From assembly GCA_021846945.1 (NCBI GenBank), contig JAJZVZ010000007.1:1-64000 (forward strand): DNA of 64,000 nt, given 5' to 3'. This DNA comes from Acidobacteriota bacterium. GTDB taxonomy: Bacteria > Acidobacteriota > Terriglobia > Terriglobales > Acidobacteriaceae. This document shows, piece by piece, positions 1 through 10,599 of the stretch. The first letter of the stretch is position 1, and each line of letters opens with the position of its first letter. A program made the position numbers and the translations under genes. Under the pieces are notes generated by a model. The model had not been told where the DNA came from and did not search any database. It saw nothing but the letters and a program-made list of their open reading frames with translations.

Positions 1-33
1 CGCTTCGATTACAGCAGACGGAAGCCTTCTCGT

Positions 34-1509
<1,476 letters not shown>

Positions 1510-1584
1510 ATAGGAATTTTAGCGCGCGGTGCTGCACCCCAATTGTCAGCCGGCAGAGCTGTTCTCCTCACGGTCCAGGCGGCC

Positions 1585-3189
1585 CTATTGAAAGCGGTAC
1601 AGCGAAATCTTCTCGATCTTGATGCCACCACGCGAGTCAAAACGCCAGGCCTTGCCCTGGTCGTTTTCGTCGCCATTGAGACGGCGGGCAGGGATCCATT
1701 TGCCATCTTTGAAGACACCTTCATCGATGGCGGCAATGCCAACCTTGGGCCCGCTCTCGGGGCGCTGCGTGAAGGTGACGCGGAAGCCCTTGCCCACGCC
1801 CAGAAACTCATCCTTGCCGATGGCCATGATCATGCCAAAGCCGCTTGCAGCGCGGTTGCCGAAGATCTCATCGCGCGTGACGTGGAGCGTGTAGCCGTTC
1901 ATCGTGAAATCCACGTCAGAGCCGAGCACAAAGCCGTGCACGTTGCCCGCGCTCTGGTGCTCGAGCAGCAGAGGCATGACGCTTTCAATGGCGTGGTAGC
2001 TCTCCCCCAGCGGATCCGTCGCGCTGGCCTCGGACTCAATAGCGAAGGGCGAAAAACCGAATCCGGCCTCTTCGCCCAGCGCATAGAACACATTTGCCGC
2101 TCCCGCTTCGAGGCCTCGCGTCTCCGGCATGTAGAGCGGATTGCCGGCGCGATGGTAGCGGCGGCACCACTCCTCAAAGTTGGTTGCATACAGGTCGGGC
2201 GAGTAGAAGTCGAGCGACGATCCCGCTGCCTTCCACACATCGACAACCCACGGCTCCGGGCATCCGCTCGGGAACTCGCCCGGCGGCGTTGTGTCGCCCG
2301 CCAGCCAGGTATTCACATACATGGGGATGTCGTATTCAGCCTTGCCAGCTTTGGCCACGGCCTGGATGTAGCCCGCGTAATTCCACGCCATGAAGATTTC
2401 GTCGGTGCGCAGATCGTCGCCGAAGACTGCCGTCCACGTGCCTGTGGTCTTGTCGCCATGCGCATCCCAGCGCGCCCGCAGATCAGGATAAAGCTCGTTG
2501 TAGTGAGTCTTGAGGTAGGAGGTCAACTGCTCGGGCACAGCCGAGTTGAAGGCGCGGTTGGCGGCTGGGGAGTGATCGCGTGAGTCGCCCAGCACGCCGA
2601 CCTCGTTCTCCACCTGCATCATCAACACGGTGTGCTGGCTTCCATCGACCTGCTTGATGTGGCGCATCAGCGCGGCAAAGGCGCGCGCGTCCGCTTCTTC
2701 GGTGGCCGTGCCAAGCGGGCTCAGAATCTCCACAGGATTGCCGTGCTCGAACACACGCGGAAAGCGTGCCACATCCGACTTGACCCACACCGGCGCATAG
2801 CTCGACATGCCGTTCTTCCACGACGCCAGCCACAGAAAGACGATGCGTTCATGCGCGGCCCGTGCCTGGTCTATCAGCCCGTCGACGAGTGCAAAGTCGA
2901 AGCTGCCTTCTTTGGGTTCGATCAGTTCCCAGCTCAGCGGCGTCACGACCGTATTCAGGCCCAGCGCTTCGAGCTTCGGCCAGATCGGCTTCATATACTC
3001 AAGGCTCGAAGAAGACGAATTGTGCAATTCGCCGGAAAGCATCAGAAAGGGCTTGCCGTCCACGATGAGTTGGGTAGCTGCGCCCCGCTTTTCCAGATGA
3101 GGCGGCTGAGTCTGCTGCGCGGAGAGAACCCCGGCTTCAATCCCGGTCAGGAAGATCAGAATAGGCAACGCAAAGCGTCGGATTTTCAT
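1585..3189 (-). CDS. Exported GH35 beta-galactosidase-like enzyme (DUF5597 C-terminus)
   Basis: A 534-residue glycoside hydrolase of family 35 type, expected to remove terminal beta-galactosyl residues. Residues 1-24 are a Sec signal peptide (basic MKIRR start, hydrophobic core, cleavage near LSA/QQ). The catalytic TIM barrel follows: GKPFLMLSGELHNS (45-58), the acid/base motif QVENEVG with E196, and MPETRG with the probable nucleophile E356. The region after about residue 390 looks like the DUF5597 all-beta extension often attached to GH35. It is the last gene of the lacI-heparinase-heparinase-GH35 series, 40 bases after its neighbour, so it probably serves the same polysaccharide. Substrate is inferred from family only. 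Confidence 0.85.
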   Translation of the reverse strand: MKIRRFALPILIFLTGIEAGVLSAQQTQPPHLEKRGAATQLIVDGKPFLMLSGELHNSSSSSLEYMKPIWPKLEALGLNTVVTPLSWELIEPKEGSFDFALVDGLIDQARAAHERIVFLWLASWKNGMSSYAPVWVKSDVARFPRVFEHGNPVEILSPLGTATEEADARAFAALMRHIKQVDGSQHTVLMMQVENEVGVLGDSRDHSPAANRAFNSAVPEQLTSYLKTHYNELYPDLRARWDAHGDKTTGTWTAVFGDDLRTDEIFMAWNYAGYIQAVAKAGKAEYDIPMYVNTWLAGDTTPPGEFPSGCPEPWVVDVWKAAGSSLDFYSPDLYATNFEEWCRRYHRAGNPLYMPETRGLEAGAANVFYALGEEAGFGFSPFAIESEASATDPLGESYHAIESVMPLLLEHQSAGNVHGFVLGSDVDFTMNGYTLHVTRDEIFGNRAASGFGMIMAIGKDEFLGVGKGFRVTFTQRPESGPKVGIAAIDEGVFKDGKWIPARRLNGDENDQGKAWRFDSRGGIKIEKISLYRFQ

Positions 3190-3229
3190 GGCGACAGGAG
3201 TCTACCATAGAAAATCCTTCCCCGCAGTT

Positions 3230-5254
3230 CTACGCGTGACTGAACTCGTACGTCCAACTGCCCTTCGCCACTCGCTGCCTTGAATTAAGCAGAATGCGGC
3301 AGACCGAGTCTCCCCACTCCGCATGCAGGTGCGCATCGGAGATATGACGCTTTTCAATGACCGCCTCTAACTCGGCGGCATTGAACCGGAGCGATGTCGG
3401 ATCAGATTCCGCGCCGGCGAAGGTCATCGTGATCGCTCCATCGCCATTCATCGACGCCAGCCGCGAGGTCATAATCGACAGGCTCACGGGCACGTCACGC
3501 TCCAGTTCGAAGTTCTCCTGAATGACGACTTTGCCATGCAGGCGATCCAGCGTAACCGTACGTATCCATGACTTGACTCCCGCTTTCTGCGGATAAGTTG
3601 CGGCCAGGTTAAAGGAGTACATTGCGCGCTCGTCGTTGCTCGCGTATTTGCGATCGGTAGCGCGGTACTCGGCGCCATTCTGCTGCATCACGCCGCCGAT
3701 CGTCGGCAGGTTGTGATAGGCCGATTGCATGGTCCAGATCGAGTAGCGATCTGCGCTGAATGTCTTGGCGTTGTAAGTGCCCACGCCCACGTCAATCGTC
3801 ACCGGGCGGCCATTCCGGTAAATGATGAAGCTACCGGTATCGTTGTGGCTATGACTCCGGCCGTTGTTTGCCGCCAGCACTGCTACGTACATGCCATCGG
3901 TGGTTCCGGCCTTTTCGCGTGCCGTCATCAGGCCCAGGTCGGGATACCACGCATCGCGAATCAGAACATCTTCCTGGTGCGCGCCGCGAATCTCGCTGGC
4001 CTGGAGGACTGCCGGGATGGAACGCGACAGAAACGTCAGGCCCGCGTTCACCGCGCGGGTCAGCGCCTCGCCGGTTGCCGTCCAGCCCTCTTTGGCTGCC
4101 AGCCATGCGCCGAACGCCTGCAGTTGATCATCGCGGACGGCCCTGCCATAGCGGTAGAGCAGGTCGCCGTCCGGACCCGCCTTCACATCCGCGTCGCCAT
4201 AGTTGATGTAGTCTTCGCCGGCGATGTGCGCGGCGAGAATGTATCGCCCCATGGCGTCAATGAATGGATTCGCGAAGATCTTGGTCGAGCTGCCTGTGGC
4301 CAACTCCAGAAACGTGATGCACTCGAAGAGGCACATCGGAGAGACGGTGAAGTATCGCGGGCCTTCTTCTTCGCCCGCGTCCGGCGAGTATTGATTCAGA
4401 TATTGATCGATGCTTCGCGTAATGCGCACCATCTCCTGCAAACGCAGCTTGGGATCTTCCTCCAGCAGCAGATTGGCGACCAGCAGGTTAGAGTTGATCC
4501 ACGGATTCCAGTTGTTCAGCTTACGTCCCGAGCCGTCCAGCCCCATCCACCAGAAGTCGTTGCGCTGGCGCGCCGGCGTGAGGATGCGCCGCTCGGCTTC
4601 AACCACAATGCGCTTGTTGATGAGCGGCGAAATGCCGTCGAGCTGCTCGCCGAGCAGATAGCGTGTCCAGGCCAGGTTCTCCACTGTGACTGCCGCAAAG
4701 AGATCGACGATTGGATCGGTCACATCGGGCAGCCCCACGCCGGCATGCTGCATGTACATGTGGGCTGAATCGCCCCAGAAGGATTCTTCGCAGATCGCCC
4801 AGATGCCGTTGGTAATGTCGTCGAGGAAGCGCCCTTTGTTCTCCATGCACTCCGCCAGAACCATGCGCCCCAACTGTCCGCGTCTGCCGAAGCTGGCGTT
4901 TTCGTAGATGGATTGATTGCCGTTGCGCTTGAAGTTCAGAAACATGGTGGCCGGTAACTGGGCCCAGCCTGCCTTTTGGTCGGCCTCTGCCTTTGCGATG
5001 AATGCCGCGCGGATGTCCGCGGGAACCGCCTCCCAGGGAGCGCGATCGCTGCACTTCGGGTATGGATGCCACTCGTTCGCACTTAGAAGCTTGCTCTGCA
5101 AAAAGGATTCCGGGTAAGTGGTAGTGAAAAGGTTATGCGGAGCCACCAGTTTCGGCTCATTTTGTCCACCGTCAGGCACCGCTCCCATGGAACGAAGTAG
5201 ATTGCGCTGGCCTGCCAGTGCGATGCTACCCGCGATAAAATTTCGGCGATTCAT
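3230..5254 (-). CDS. Heparinase II/III-like polysaccharide lyase, copy 1
   Basis: A 674-residue protein of the heparinase II/III superfamily, lyases that cleave uronate-containing polysaccharides by beta-elimination. The start at 5254 is chosen because AAAGGACG lies just upstream and because it yields MNRRNFIAGSIALAGQ, a twin-arginine-like export signal matching the paralog next door. An alpha-toroid occupies roughly residues 60-420, with NNWNPWINSN (247-256) and DAGEEEGPRYF (292-302) equivalent to conserved heparinase motifs. The beta-sandwich begins near SHSHNDTGSFIIYRNG (467-482), which carries the His-Asn-Asp signature. It is paralogous over its whole length to the gene at 5320-7350. Substrate (heparin-like, alginate-like or pectin-like) cannot be decided from sequence. 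Confidence 0.85.
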   Translation of the reverse strand: MNRRNFIAGSIALAGQRNLLRSMGAVPDGGQNEPKLVAPHNLFTTTYPESFLQSKLLSANEWHPYPKCSDRAPWEAVPADIRAAFIAKAEADQKAGWAQLPATMFLNFKRNGNQSIYENASFGRRGQLGRMVLAECMENKGRFLDDITNGIWAICEESFWGDSAHMYMQHAGVGLPDVTDPIVDLFAAVTVENLAWTRYLLGEQLDGISPLINKRIVVEAERRILTPARQRNDFWWMGLDGSGRKLNNWNPWINSNLLVANLLLEEDPKLRLQEMVRITRSIDQYLNQYSPDAGEEEGPRYFTVSPMCLFECITFLELATGSSTKIFANPFIDAMGRYILAAHIAGEDYINYGDADVKAGPDGDLLYRYGRAVRDDQLQAFGAWLAAKEGWTATGEALTRAVNAGLTFLSRSIPAVLQASEIRGAHQEDVLIRDAWYPDLGLMTAREKAGTTDGMYVAVLAANNGRSHSHNDTGSFIIYRNGRPVTIDVGVGTYNAKTFSADRYSIWTMQSAYHNLPTIGGVMQQNGAEYRATDRKYASNDERAMYSFNLAATYPQKAGVKSWIRTVTLDRLHGKVVIQENFELERDVPVSLSIMTSRLASMNGDGAITMTFAGAESDPTSLRFNAAELEAVIEKRHISDAHLHAEWGDSVCRILLNSRQRVAKGSWTYEFSHA

Positions 5255-5288
5255 GAAAACGTCCTTTCTTCCCGGCAGAATTGTTTCT

Positions 5289-5307
5289 GCATAACGTTTT
5301 GTTATGC
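5289..5307. promoter_or_regulatory. Perfect inverted repeat between the two heparinase-like genes
   Basis: GCATAAC and GTTATGC arms of 7 bases are separated by GTTTT. The repeat lies in the 65-base gap between the tandem lyase genes, 35 bases upstream of the copy 1 start. It could be an operator, for example for the LacI-type protein encoded upstream, or a small intercistronic RNA hairpin. It differs in sequence from the palindrome at 8688-8701. Confidence 0.35.
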
Positions 5308-5319
5308 TTCTCGCTTGTG

Positions 5320-7350
5320 CTACGCACGACTGAATTCGTAGGACCACTTACCTTTCACTACCGGTGCCCTGGTGTTCAGCCGGATTCTATAGATGTTCTC
5401 TCCCCAATCCTCCCGCAGGCGGTTATCGGTAAGCGCGATCGTCTCCACCGCGGGATGAAAATCCACCGCGCTATATCGAAGCAAACATGGCTTAGCTTCT
5501 CCCTTGGATAGTTTCAGAGTGATGTGCCCAATCGGATTGATCGCTGCTATGCGGGGAGTCATAACCGTAAGGCTCACCGGAACGGCGCGCTCCAGCTCGA
5601 AGTTTTCTTCCACGGTAATCTTGTCCTGCTGGCGATCGAGCGTTACCGTGCGTGCCCACGACTTGACGCCAGCCTCCTTCGGATATGCGGCGGCAATATT
5701 GAAGGAGTAGCTGGCGCGATCGTCATTGCTTTCGTGTTTGCGGTTCGTCGCCCGGTATTGAGGGCCCGCATGTTGCATCACGCCACCAATGGTGGGCAGG
5801 TTGTGGTAAGCGGACTGCATGGTCCAGATCTTGTAGCGATTGGGTCCCGCATTTTTGGCAGTGTAAGCCTCCGCTCCCACGTCGATCGCCACTGGCTGGC
5901 CATCCTGGTAAATGATGTAGCTGCCAGTGTCGTTGTGGTTATGAACGCGGCCGTTGTAGGCGGCCAACACGGCAAAATACATCCCTTCCGAAGAGCCAGC
6001 CTTTACCCGTGCTGTTACCAATCCGAGGTCGGGATACCAGGAGTCGCGGAGGAGCACATCTTCACGCCGCGCATGGCGAATCTCATTGGCATCAAGCACG
6101 TCTGGCAAGGCCCGGGACATGCTGGGCATGTTGTTGTTCAGTGATTTGGTTAGCCCTTCTCCCATTGCGGTCCAGCCCGCCCTGGCGGCGCACCAGGCGC
6201 CGAAGGCCTGCAACTGTTCATCGTGCACGGCTTTGCCGAACCGGTAGAGCAGAGCACCGTCCGGGGCCGCATGGACGTGGGCATCGCCAAAGTTGGTGTA
6301 GTCGCCTCCGGCGATATGAGCATGCAGGATATATCGACCCATAGCGTCGATAAACGGATTGGCGAGGATGTTTGCTGAATTGCCGGTGGCTGCTTCGATC
6401 ATGCTCACGCATTCGAAGTAGGCCATGGGCGATTCGCTGAAGTACCCCGGTCCTTCTTCCTCTCCTGCATCCGGCCAGTAGCTGTTCAGATAAGCATCCA
6501 GGCTTCTGGCAATTCTGGACACTTCATGAACTCGAAGTTTCGGGTCTTCTTCAAGGATAAGATTGGCCACCAGAAGGTTTGAATTGATCCACGGATTCCA
6601 GTTGGGCAGCCGGTTCGGTCGCTTGCTGTCATCCAATCCCATCCACCAAAAGTCATTACGATCGCGAGCAGGCTTAAGAATGCGTCGCTCCGTTTCCAGC
6701 GTGATGCGCTTTCCGATCAGCGGCGAAATCTTGTCCAGTTGAGGCCCAAGCAGATACTTGGTCCATGCCAACAACTGGGCCGTCGCGGCGCCAAACAATT
6801 CAATAATCGGTTCGGTCACATCAGGCAATCCGATGCCGGCGCGCTGCATGCTCAGGTGAGCCGGAACTCCCCAGAAGCTCTCTTCGCAGATCAGCCAGAC
6901 ACCGTTCATGATGTCATCCATGAAGCGCCCTTTACCCTCCATGCACTCGGCCAAAACCAGATGCAACACCTTGGCGCGGCGCCGGAAGGTGTCCGTTTGA
7001 TAGTGGGTTCGATTGCCGTTTCGCTTGAATTCCATGAACGTTGTCGCCAGAAACGCGGTCCATCCCGTCTTTTGGTCATCTTCCGCCTTTTCGACACATG
7101 CTCCCACGATGTCCGCTGGTACAGACTCCCAGGTTGCACGCTCGCTCCACTTCGGGTAGGGATGCCATTCAGTCGTAGAAACAAGGTTGCTGGCCAGGAA
7201 TGATTCAGAATATGTCGAACTTAGGAGATTCTGCGGAGGCCAGCCTGGACGAACGACTTGTCCGCCGAGCGACAATGCCCCCATGCTATGAGCAAGCTGA
7301 TGCTGTCCTGCCAGTGCGATGCTGCCCGCGACAAAATTCCGGCGATCCAT
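5320..7350 (-). CDS. Heparinase II/III-like polysaccharide lyase, copy 2
   Basis: A 676-residue paralog of the preceding lyase with the same architecture: MDRRNFVAGSIALAGQ twin-arginine-like leader, alpha-toroid with LPNWNPWINSNLLVANL, DAGEEEGPGYF, and the beta-sandwich motif HNHNDTGSYIIYQDG. The ATG at 7350 follows AGGAGAG at good spacing. It is 84 bases downstream of the LacI-type regulator and 65 bases upstream of copy 1, on one strand. Tandem retention of two full-length intact copies suggests they differ in substrate or mode of action rather than being a fresh, redundant duplication. Confidence 0.85.
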   Translation of the reverse strand: MDRRNFVAGSIALAGQHQLAHSMGALSLGGQVVRPGWPPQNLLSSTYSESFLASNLVSTTEWHPYPKWSERATWESVPADIVGACVEKAEDDQKTGWTAFLATTFMEFKRNGNRTHYQTDTFRRRAKVLHLVLAECMEGKGRFMDDIMNGVWLICEESFWGVPAHLSMQRAGIGLPDVTEPIIELFGAATAQLLAWTKYLLGPQLDKISPLIGKRITLETERRILKPARDRNDFWWMGLDDSKRPNRLPNWNPWINSNLLVANLILEEDPKLRVHEVSRIARSLDAYLNSYWPDAGEEEGPGYFSESPMAYFECVSMIEAATGNSANILANPFIDAMGRYILHAHIAGGDYTNFGDAHVHAAPDGALLYRFGKAVHDEQLQAFGAWCAARAGWTAMGEGLTKSLNNNMPSMSRALPDVLDANEIRHARREDVLLRDSWYPDLGLVTARVKAGSSEGMYFAVLAAYNGRVHNHNDTGSYIIYQDGQPVAIDVGAEAYTAKNAGPNRYKIWTMQSAYHNLPTIGGVMQHAGPQYRATNRKHESNDDRASYSFNIAAAYPKEAGVKSWARTVTLDRQQDKITVEENFELERAVPVSLTVMTPRIAAINPIGHITLKLSKGEAKPCLLRYSAVDFHPAVETIALTDNRLREDWGENIYRIRLNTRAPVVKGKWSYEFSRA

Positions 7351-7434
7351 GATTCTCTCCTATCATTGAGTTGGCCCGCAGCTTTAGTACGCCGGTCCGG
7401 TCCGTTCGATTCGGTGCGTTTGGCGACGCGGGCT

Positions 7435-8544
7435 CTATTTAGGATTCTTTCCGGACTTGTTGCGGCCGGTCTTCTGCACCAGAGCCGGCAGCGTTCCGCG
7501 CGGAAAGGCGGTTGACTGGCGCACCACCAGCCGAGTCGGAATTGGCCACTCCTTCTGCGTGGCTTTGCGATGGTCCGTCTCGACGCCGGCGCGGAGCGCT
7601 TCCACGGCCGCATCAGCCAGATCCCTGCACGACATCTGCACGGTGGTCAGCGGCGGCAGCATAAACTGCGCCAGGTGAATGTCGTCGAACCCGACCACTG
7701 AAATCTCCTGTGGCACACTGTGGGTGGTTCTGTAGAGCCCATGAAGCACGCCGATGGCGGTCATATCGTTTGAGCACAAAACCGCGGTGGGCAATTCCGG
7801 CAGCGCAAGCATGCGCTCCATGGCCGCAATGCCGCCCTCCATGGTGTGCGTACCGGTTACGATGAACCCTGCGGGTGCGGTCAGTCCCAGTTCCTTCATC
7901 GACTTCACAAAGGCATCGCGCCGCGCCACCGCCGAGCGCAGATGCAGCGGACCGGTGATAAACGCCATGCTGCGGTGGCCGAGCGCGGCCAGATGCTGCA
8001 CCGCCTGCCGGATTCCCTCCTCGTAATTCACTTTGAGGATGCGGATATTCGGCAGGTCGGGTCCGGCGTCCACAAACACCAGCGGGAACTCGCTCTCGAC
8101 AAGCCTTTGCACAAGCTCTTCCTCGATGCCGAAGGTCATGACGGCGACACCATCCACGTTGCGCTGCAGCATGCGCCGGACAAGCAACTCGGTGCGGGCC
8201 GGGTCATAGTTCGTCGAGCCGATCATCACTTCGTAGCCCTGCGCCACGGCCAGGTTTTCAAATTCCTGCACCAGTTCCGGGAAAAACGGATTCGTGATCT
8301 CCGAGACGATCAGGCCCAGAATGCGGCTGCGGCCTGAAACCAGCGCGCGCGCCTGTGTATTGGGCAGGTAGCCGATCTCGTCGACGGCCTTCCATACGCG
8401 CTTGGCCAATTCGGGATCGACGCTGGAAATGCGGTTGACCACGCGCGAAACGGTGGCGATGGAGACACGGGCGCGCTTGGCCACGTCGCGAATGCTGGCC
8501 GCTGCGCGCTTCCGCTTTGAAGATTGATTCCTGGGGGTTCTCAT
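7435..8544 (-). CDS. LacI/GalR-family transcriptional regulator
   Basis: A 369-residue repressor-type protein. The DNA-binding helix-turn-helix is ASIRDVAKRARVSIATVSR (about residues 16-34) with the hinge helix near NTQARALVSGRS, followed by the periplasmic-binding-protein-like sensor domain (ILGLIVSEITNPFFPELVQE to the C-terminal VVGFDDI region). Start taken at the ATG at 8544; a TTG two codons earlier (8550) is also possible and neither has a strong Shine-Dalgarno. It heads the run regulator, two lyases, GH35, so it most likely senses a sugar released by those enzymes. The 14-bp palindrome 144 bases upstream fits autoregulation. Confidence 0.93.
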   Translation of the reverse strand: MRTPRNQSSKRKRAAASIRDVAKRARVSIATVSRVVNRISSVDPELAKRVWKAVDEIGYLPNTQARALVSGRSRILGLIVSEITNPFFPELVQEFENLAVAQGYEVMIGSTNYDPARTELLVRRMLQRNVDGVAVMTFGIEEELVQRLVESEFPLVFVDAGPDLPNIRILKVNYEEGIRQAVQHLAALGHRSMAFITGPLHLRSAVARRDAFVKSMKELGLTAPAGFIVTGTHTMEGGIAAMERMLALPELPTAVLCSNDMTAIGVLHGLYRTTHSVPQEISVVGFDDIHLAQFMLPPLTTVQMSCRDLADAAVEALRAGVETDHRKATQKEWPIPTRLVVRQSTAFPRGTLPALVQKTGRNKSGKNPK

Positions 8545-8687
8545 GGACAAAAGGATTGTACGCTTTCCGGGTGTTTCTCAGGTATAAGTTCCCGCGGAAG
8601 AACATGGCTGCGGCACGAAAATCAGAGCAAGCATCGCATAGCCGGCAATGATCAGCAGAGTTCTCATGCCAGAAAACGCTGTATTCA

Positions 8688-8701
8688 GGAAAGCGCTTTC
8701 C
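8688..8701. promoter_or_regulatory. Palindromic LacI-family operator
   Basis: GGAAAGCGCTTTCC is a perfect 14-bp palindrome with the central CG and AAAGCG/CGCTTT half-sites typical of LacI/GalR and CcpA operators. It sits between mogA and the LacI-type gene, 144 bases upstream of the regulator start. Two imperfect half-sites are close by: AAAACGCTG near 8673 and a TACGCTTTCC near 8560. The natural reading is control of the regulator and the lyase/GH35 genes behind it. Confidence 0.55.
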
Positions 8702-8766
8702 ACGGGCAGTTGGATATCTTCCGCAGAAGCGCGCTTCAATCCCGTTGCGCGGACCCGCCTCGTTCT

Positions 8767-9246
8767 TTACGGATGATTCTGCCCGCCGGCCACCACTTCA
8801 AGGCCATGCCGCAGCAGATCTGTTATAGACGCGAGGCTCTCTTCAGCGCCACGCTTGCTGCCGGGCAGATTCACAATGAGCGTGCTGCCTCTGAGCCCGG
8901 CCACACCGCGCGAGAGCCACGCGAATGGATTGCGTGCCGCGCCGTTCGCGCGCATGGCTTCAGCCAATCCCGGAGCTTCGCGGTCGATTACGCGGCGCGT
9001 CGCCTCCGGCGTGCGGTCGCGGGGCGCAAGCCCGGTGCCGCCAACGGTGAGCACGAGCGCCGCGCCCTGGTTGCCAAGCTCTTCCAGTTTGGCCGCGATG
9101 GCATCCTCGTCGTCCGGCAGCAGGCCGGTCCACACCTGCGCCCCGGGCCAATGATGCTTGAGCAGCGCGGCTACGGCCGGACCCGCAGTGTCGGTCATCA
9201 GGCCCTGCGAGCACCGGTCAGATATGGTTAAAACGGCGAGCAGCAT
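8767..9246 (-). CDS. mog: Molybdopterin adenylyltransferase-like protein (MogA/MoaB family)
   Basis: A 159-residue member of the MogA/MoaB family, which adenylylates molybdopterin before molybdenum insertion. Start at 9246 because AGGA stands 8 bases upstream and the product then begins MLLAVLTISDRCSQG as in the family; upstream in-frame codons are read from the neighbouring gene region. Seen motifs: TDTAGPAV, LVLTVGGTGLAPRDRTPEAT (the conserved GGTG plus DxTPEA loop) and VNLPGSKRGAEESL near the C-terminus. No other molybdenum cofactor genes are in the window, so the Mog versus MoaB assignment rests on sequence alone. Confidence 0.88.
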   Translation of the reverse strand: MLLAVLTISDRCSQGLMTDTAGPAVAALLKHHWPGAQVWTGLLPDDEDAIAAKLEELGNQGAALVLTVGGTGLAPRDRTPEATRRVIDREAPGLAEAMRANGAARNPFAWLSRGVAGLRGSTLIVNLPGSKRGAEESLASITDLLRHGLEVVAGGQNHP

Positions 9247-9262
9247 GAGGCGATTCCTGATT

Positions 9263-10195
9263 CTATTCCCCAGGCAGCATTTTAATCGTGTGCAGCCATG
9301 TCTCCACCAGCAGCGGCCAGTGGGTGATGGGCAGATCTGTGGGGCGCAGGCCGTAGCCATGCCCGCCCTGCGTATACACATGCAACTCGGCCGGGACTTT
9401 GGCTTTCTTCAATTGGAGAAAGTAGACCACGGCGTTCTCGACGTGCACCGGATCGTCCTCGGCCTGCAGCAGGAATGTGGGCGGCGTGTTGGCGGTCGGC
9501 TGAATGGCGGGGTTGGGCGCAAAGTCCTGATCGGCGAGCGCCAGGTAGCCGGGATAGATGACCACGGAAAAGTCAGGCCGGCAGCTTAACTTGTCGGCCG
9601 CGTCCAGCGGATCGTAGAGCCGGTGCTCATAAAGATTGCTGATCGCGGCGGAGAGGTGGCCGCCCGCCGAGAAGCCCAGCACGCCGATCCGGTTTGGATC
9701 GATGTGCCACTCAGCCGCGTGCAGCCGCACCAGGCCCATCGCGCGCTGCGCATCCTGCAGCGCTGCCGCGGACTTCGGGTAAGGCCCGGTATCGGGGACG
9801 CGGTACTTGAGCAAGATGCAAGTAATGCCCTTCGATGTGAGCCAGTCGCACACCTCTGTGCCTTCCAGGTCGATGGCCAGGATCTTGTATCCGCCGCCGG
9901 GGAAGACCACCACTGCGACGCCAGTGTTATTACCCTTGGGCTTATAGAGCGTAAGCGTTGGCCTGGATACATTCCCGAGGCGATACACCGGCTTTCCAGC
10001 GACAAGATGATCTTTGGTCGTGGTCGTATTCTCCTCGGGCGGCATGTTGGCGGGTTCGCCAGGCGCTGCGCCCGGCCAGATGGGCATGGTCAGATGACCG
10101 GGAGACGGTGGCCAGCCCGACGGCTGCGCCCAAAGGCATAGAGATGCGGATATAGCCGCGGCCGCGGACAGTACAAGAAGCGCATTTGGCTTCAT
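9263..10195 (-). CDS. Exported alpha/beta-hydrolase, acetylxylan-esterase-like
   Basis: A 310-residue secreted esterase. The start at 10195 follows GGGGAGG and gives a signal peptide ending near LWAQ/PS (residue 24); the longer reading frame upstream is not supported. Alpha/beta-hydrolase landmarks: oxyanion loop VVFPGGGY (97-103), nucleophile elbow GFSAGG with S176, acidic EDD at 246-248, and GGHGYG with H279. The family usually deacetylates xylan or other plant polysaccharides. It ends 16 bases before the mog start, so the two may be cotranscribed, although the functions appear unrelated. It complements the lyase and GH genes at 1.6-7.3 kb. Confidence 0.85.
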   Translation of the reverse strand: MKPNALLVLSAAAAISASLCLWAQPSGWPPSPGHLTMPIWPGAAPGEPANMPPEENTTTTKDHLVAGKPVYRLGNVSRPTLTLYKPKGNNTGVAVVVFPGGGYKILAIDLEGTEVCDWLTSKGITCILLKYRVPDTGPYPKSAAALQDAQRAMGLVRLHAAEWHIDPNRIGVLGFSAGGHLSAAISNLYEHRLYDPLDAADKLSCRPDFSVVIYPGYLALADQDFAPNPAIQPTANTPPTFLLQAEDDPVHVENAVVYFLQLKKAKVPAELHVYTQGGHGYGLRPTDLPITHWPLLVETWLHTIKMLPGE

Positions 10196-10599
10196 CTTTG
10201 AAACCTCCCCTCGAAAGAACTTCGCAGCGATGATTGCAGCCGCGGCGGCAACGGCGCAAATCACTATTACGAATTCGCATCGCCTCCGCGGCTTTCTGTT
10301 CAAGCGGACTTCACATGAATGCGCAGCGTGTCGTTGCGCGGTGTGACGCCCACGTTGGCGTCCATCCACTTCTCCTCGGTAATACCCGCGTCGTTGCCGC
10401 CTTTGGTTGTTCTTTCCGGGGCCGGGCGGCGCCAGACCGCCGCTTGCCGGGAAGTCGCAGTTGACGACGTTGACCTGCAAAGAATTGCAGCCGCAGTAAC
10501 ACGCTGCGTTCTTGGGTAGTGCGGAACCACACTGAAATTGCGCAAAAAGAACACCGGCTGCCCAGGCGGCCGGTGGCGATATTTACGGAAAGTGGAGTG
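10196..10599. other. Intergenic stretch between infC and the esterase
   Basis: About 400 bases without a gene I can defend. It holds the infC terminator (10544-10575) and the esterase ribosome binding site. A minus-strand frame ending at 10300 has fairly gene-like codon use over its last 35 codons (ending in RNDTLRIHVKSA) but no credible start or recognised family; it may be a decayed gene end. Confidence 0.4.
10544..10575 (-). terminator. Rho-independent terminator of infC
   Basis: CACCGGC and GCCGGTG form a 7-bp GC-rich stem around a 10-base loop (10552-10575), 24 bases after the infC stop. On the minus strand the stem is followed by TTCTTTTT, a good U-tract. The position and orientation fit intrinsic termination of infC as a single-gene transcript. 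Confidence 0.75.

Noticed and set aside
10300-10554. Minus-strand frame ending in RNDTLRIHVKSA
   Set aside because: Codon use at its end is gene-like, but its start lies in the infC terminator region, no ribosome binding site is present, and I recognise no family. Kept only as a remark in the intergenic entry.
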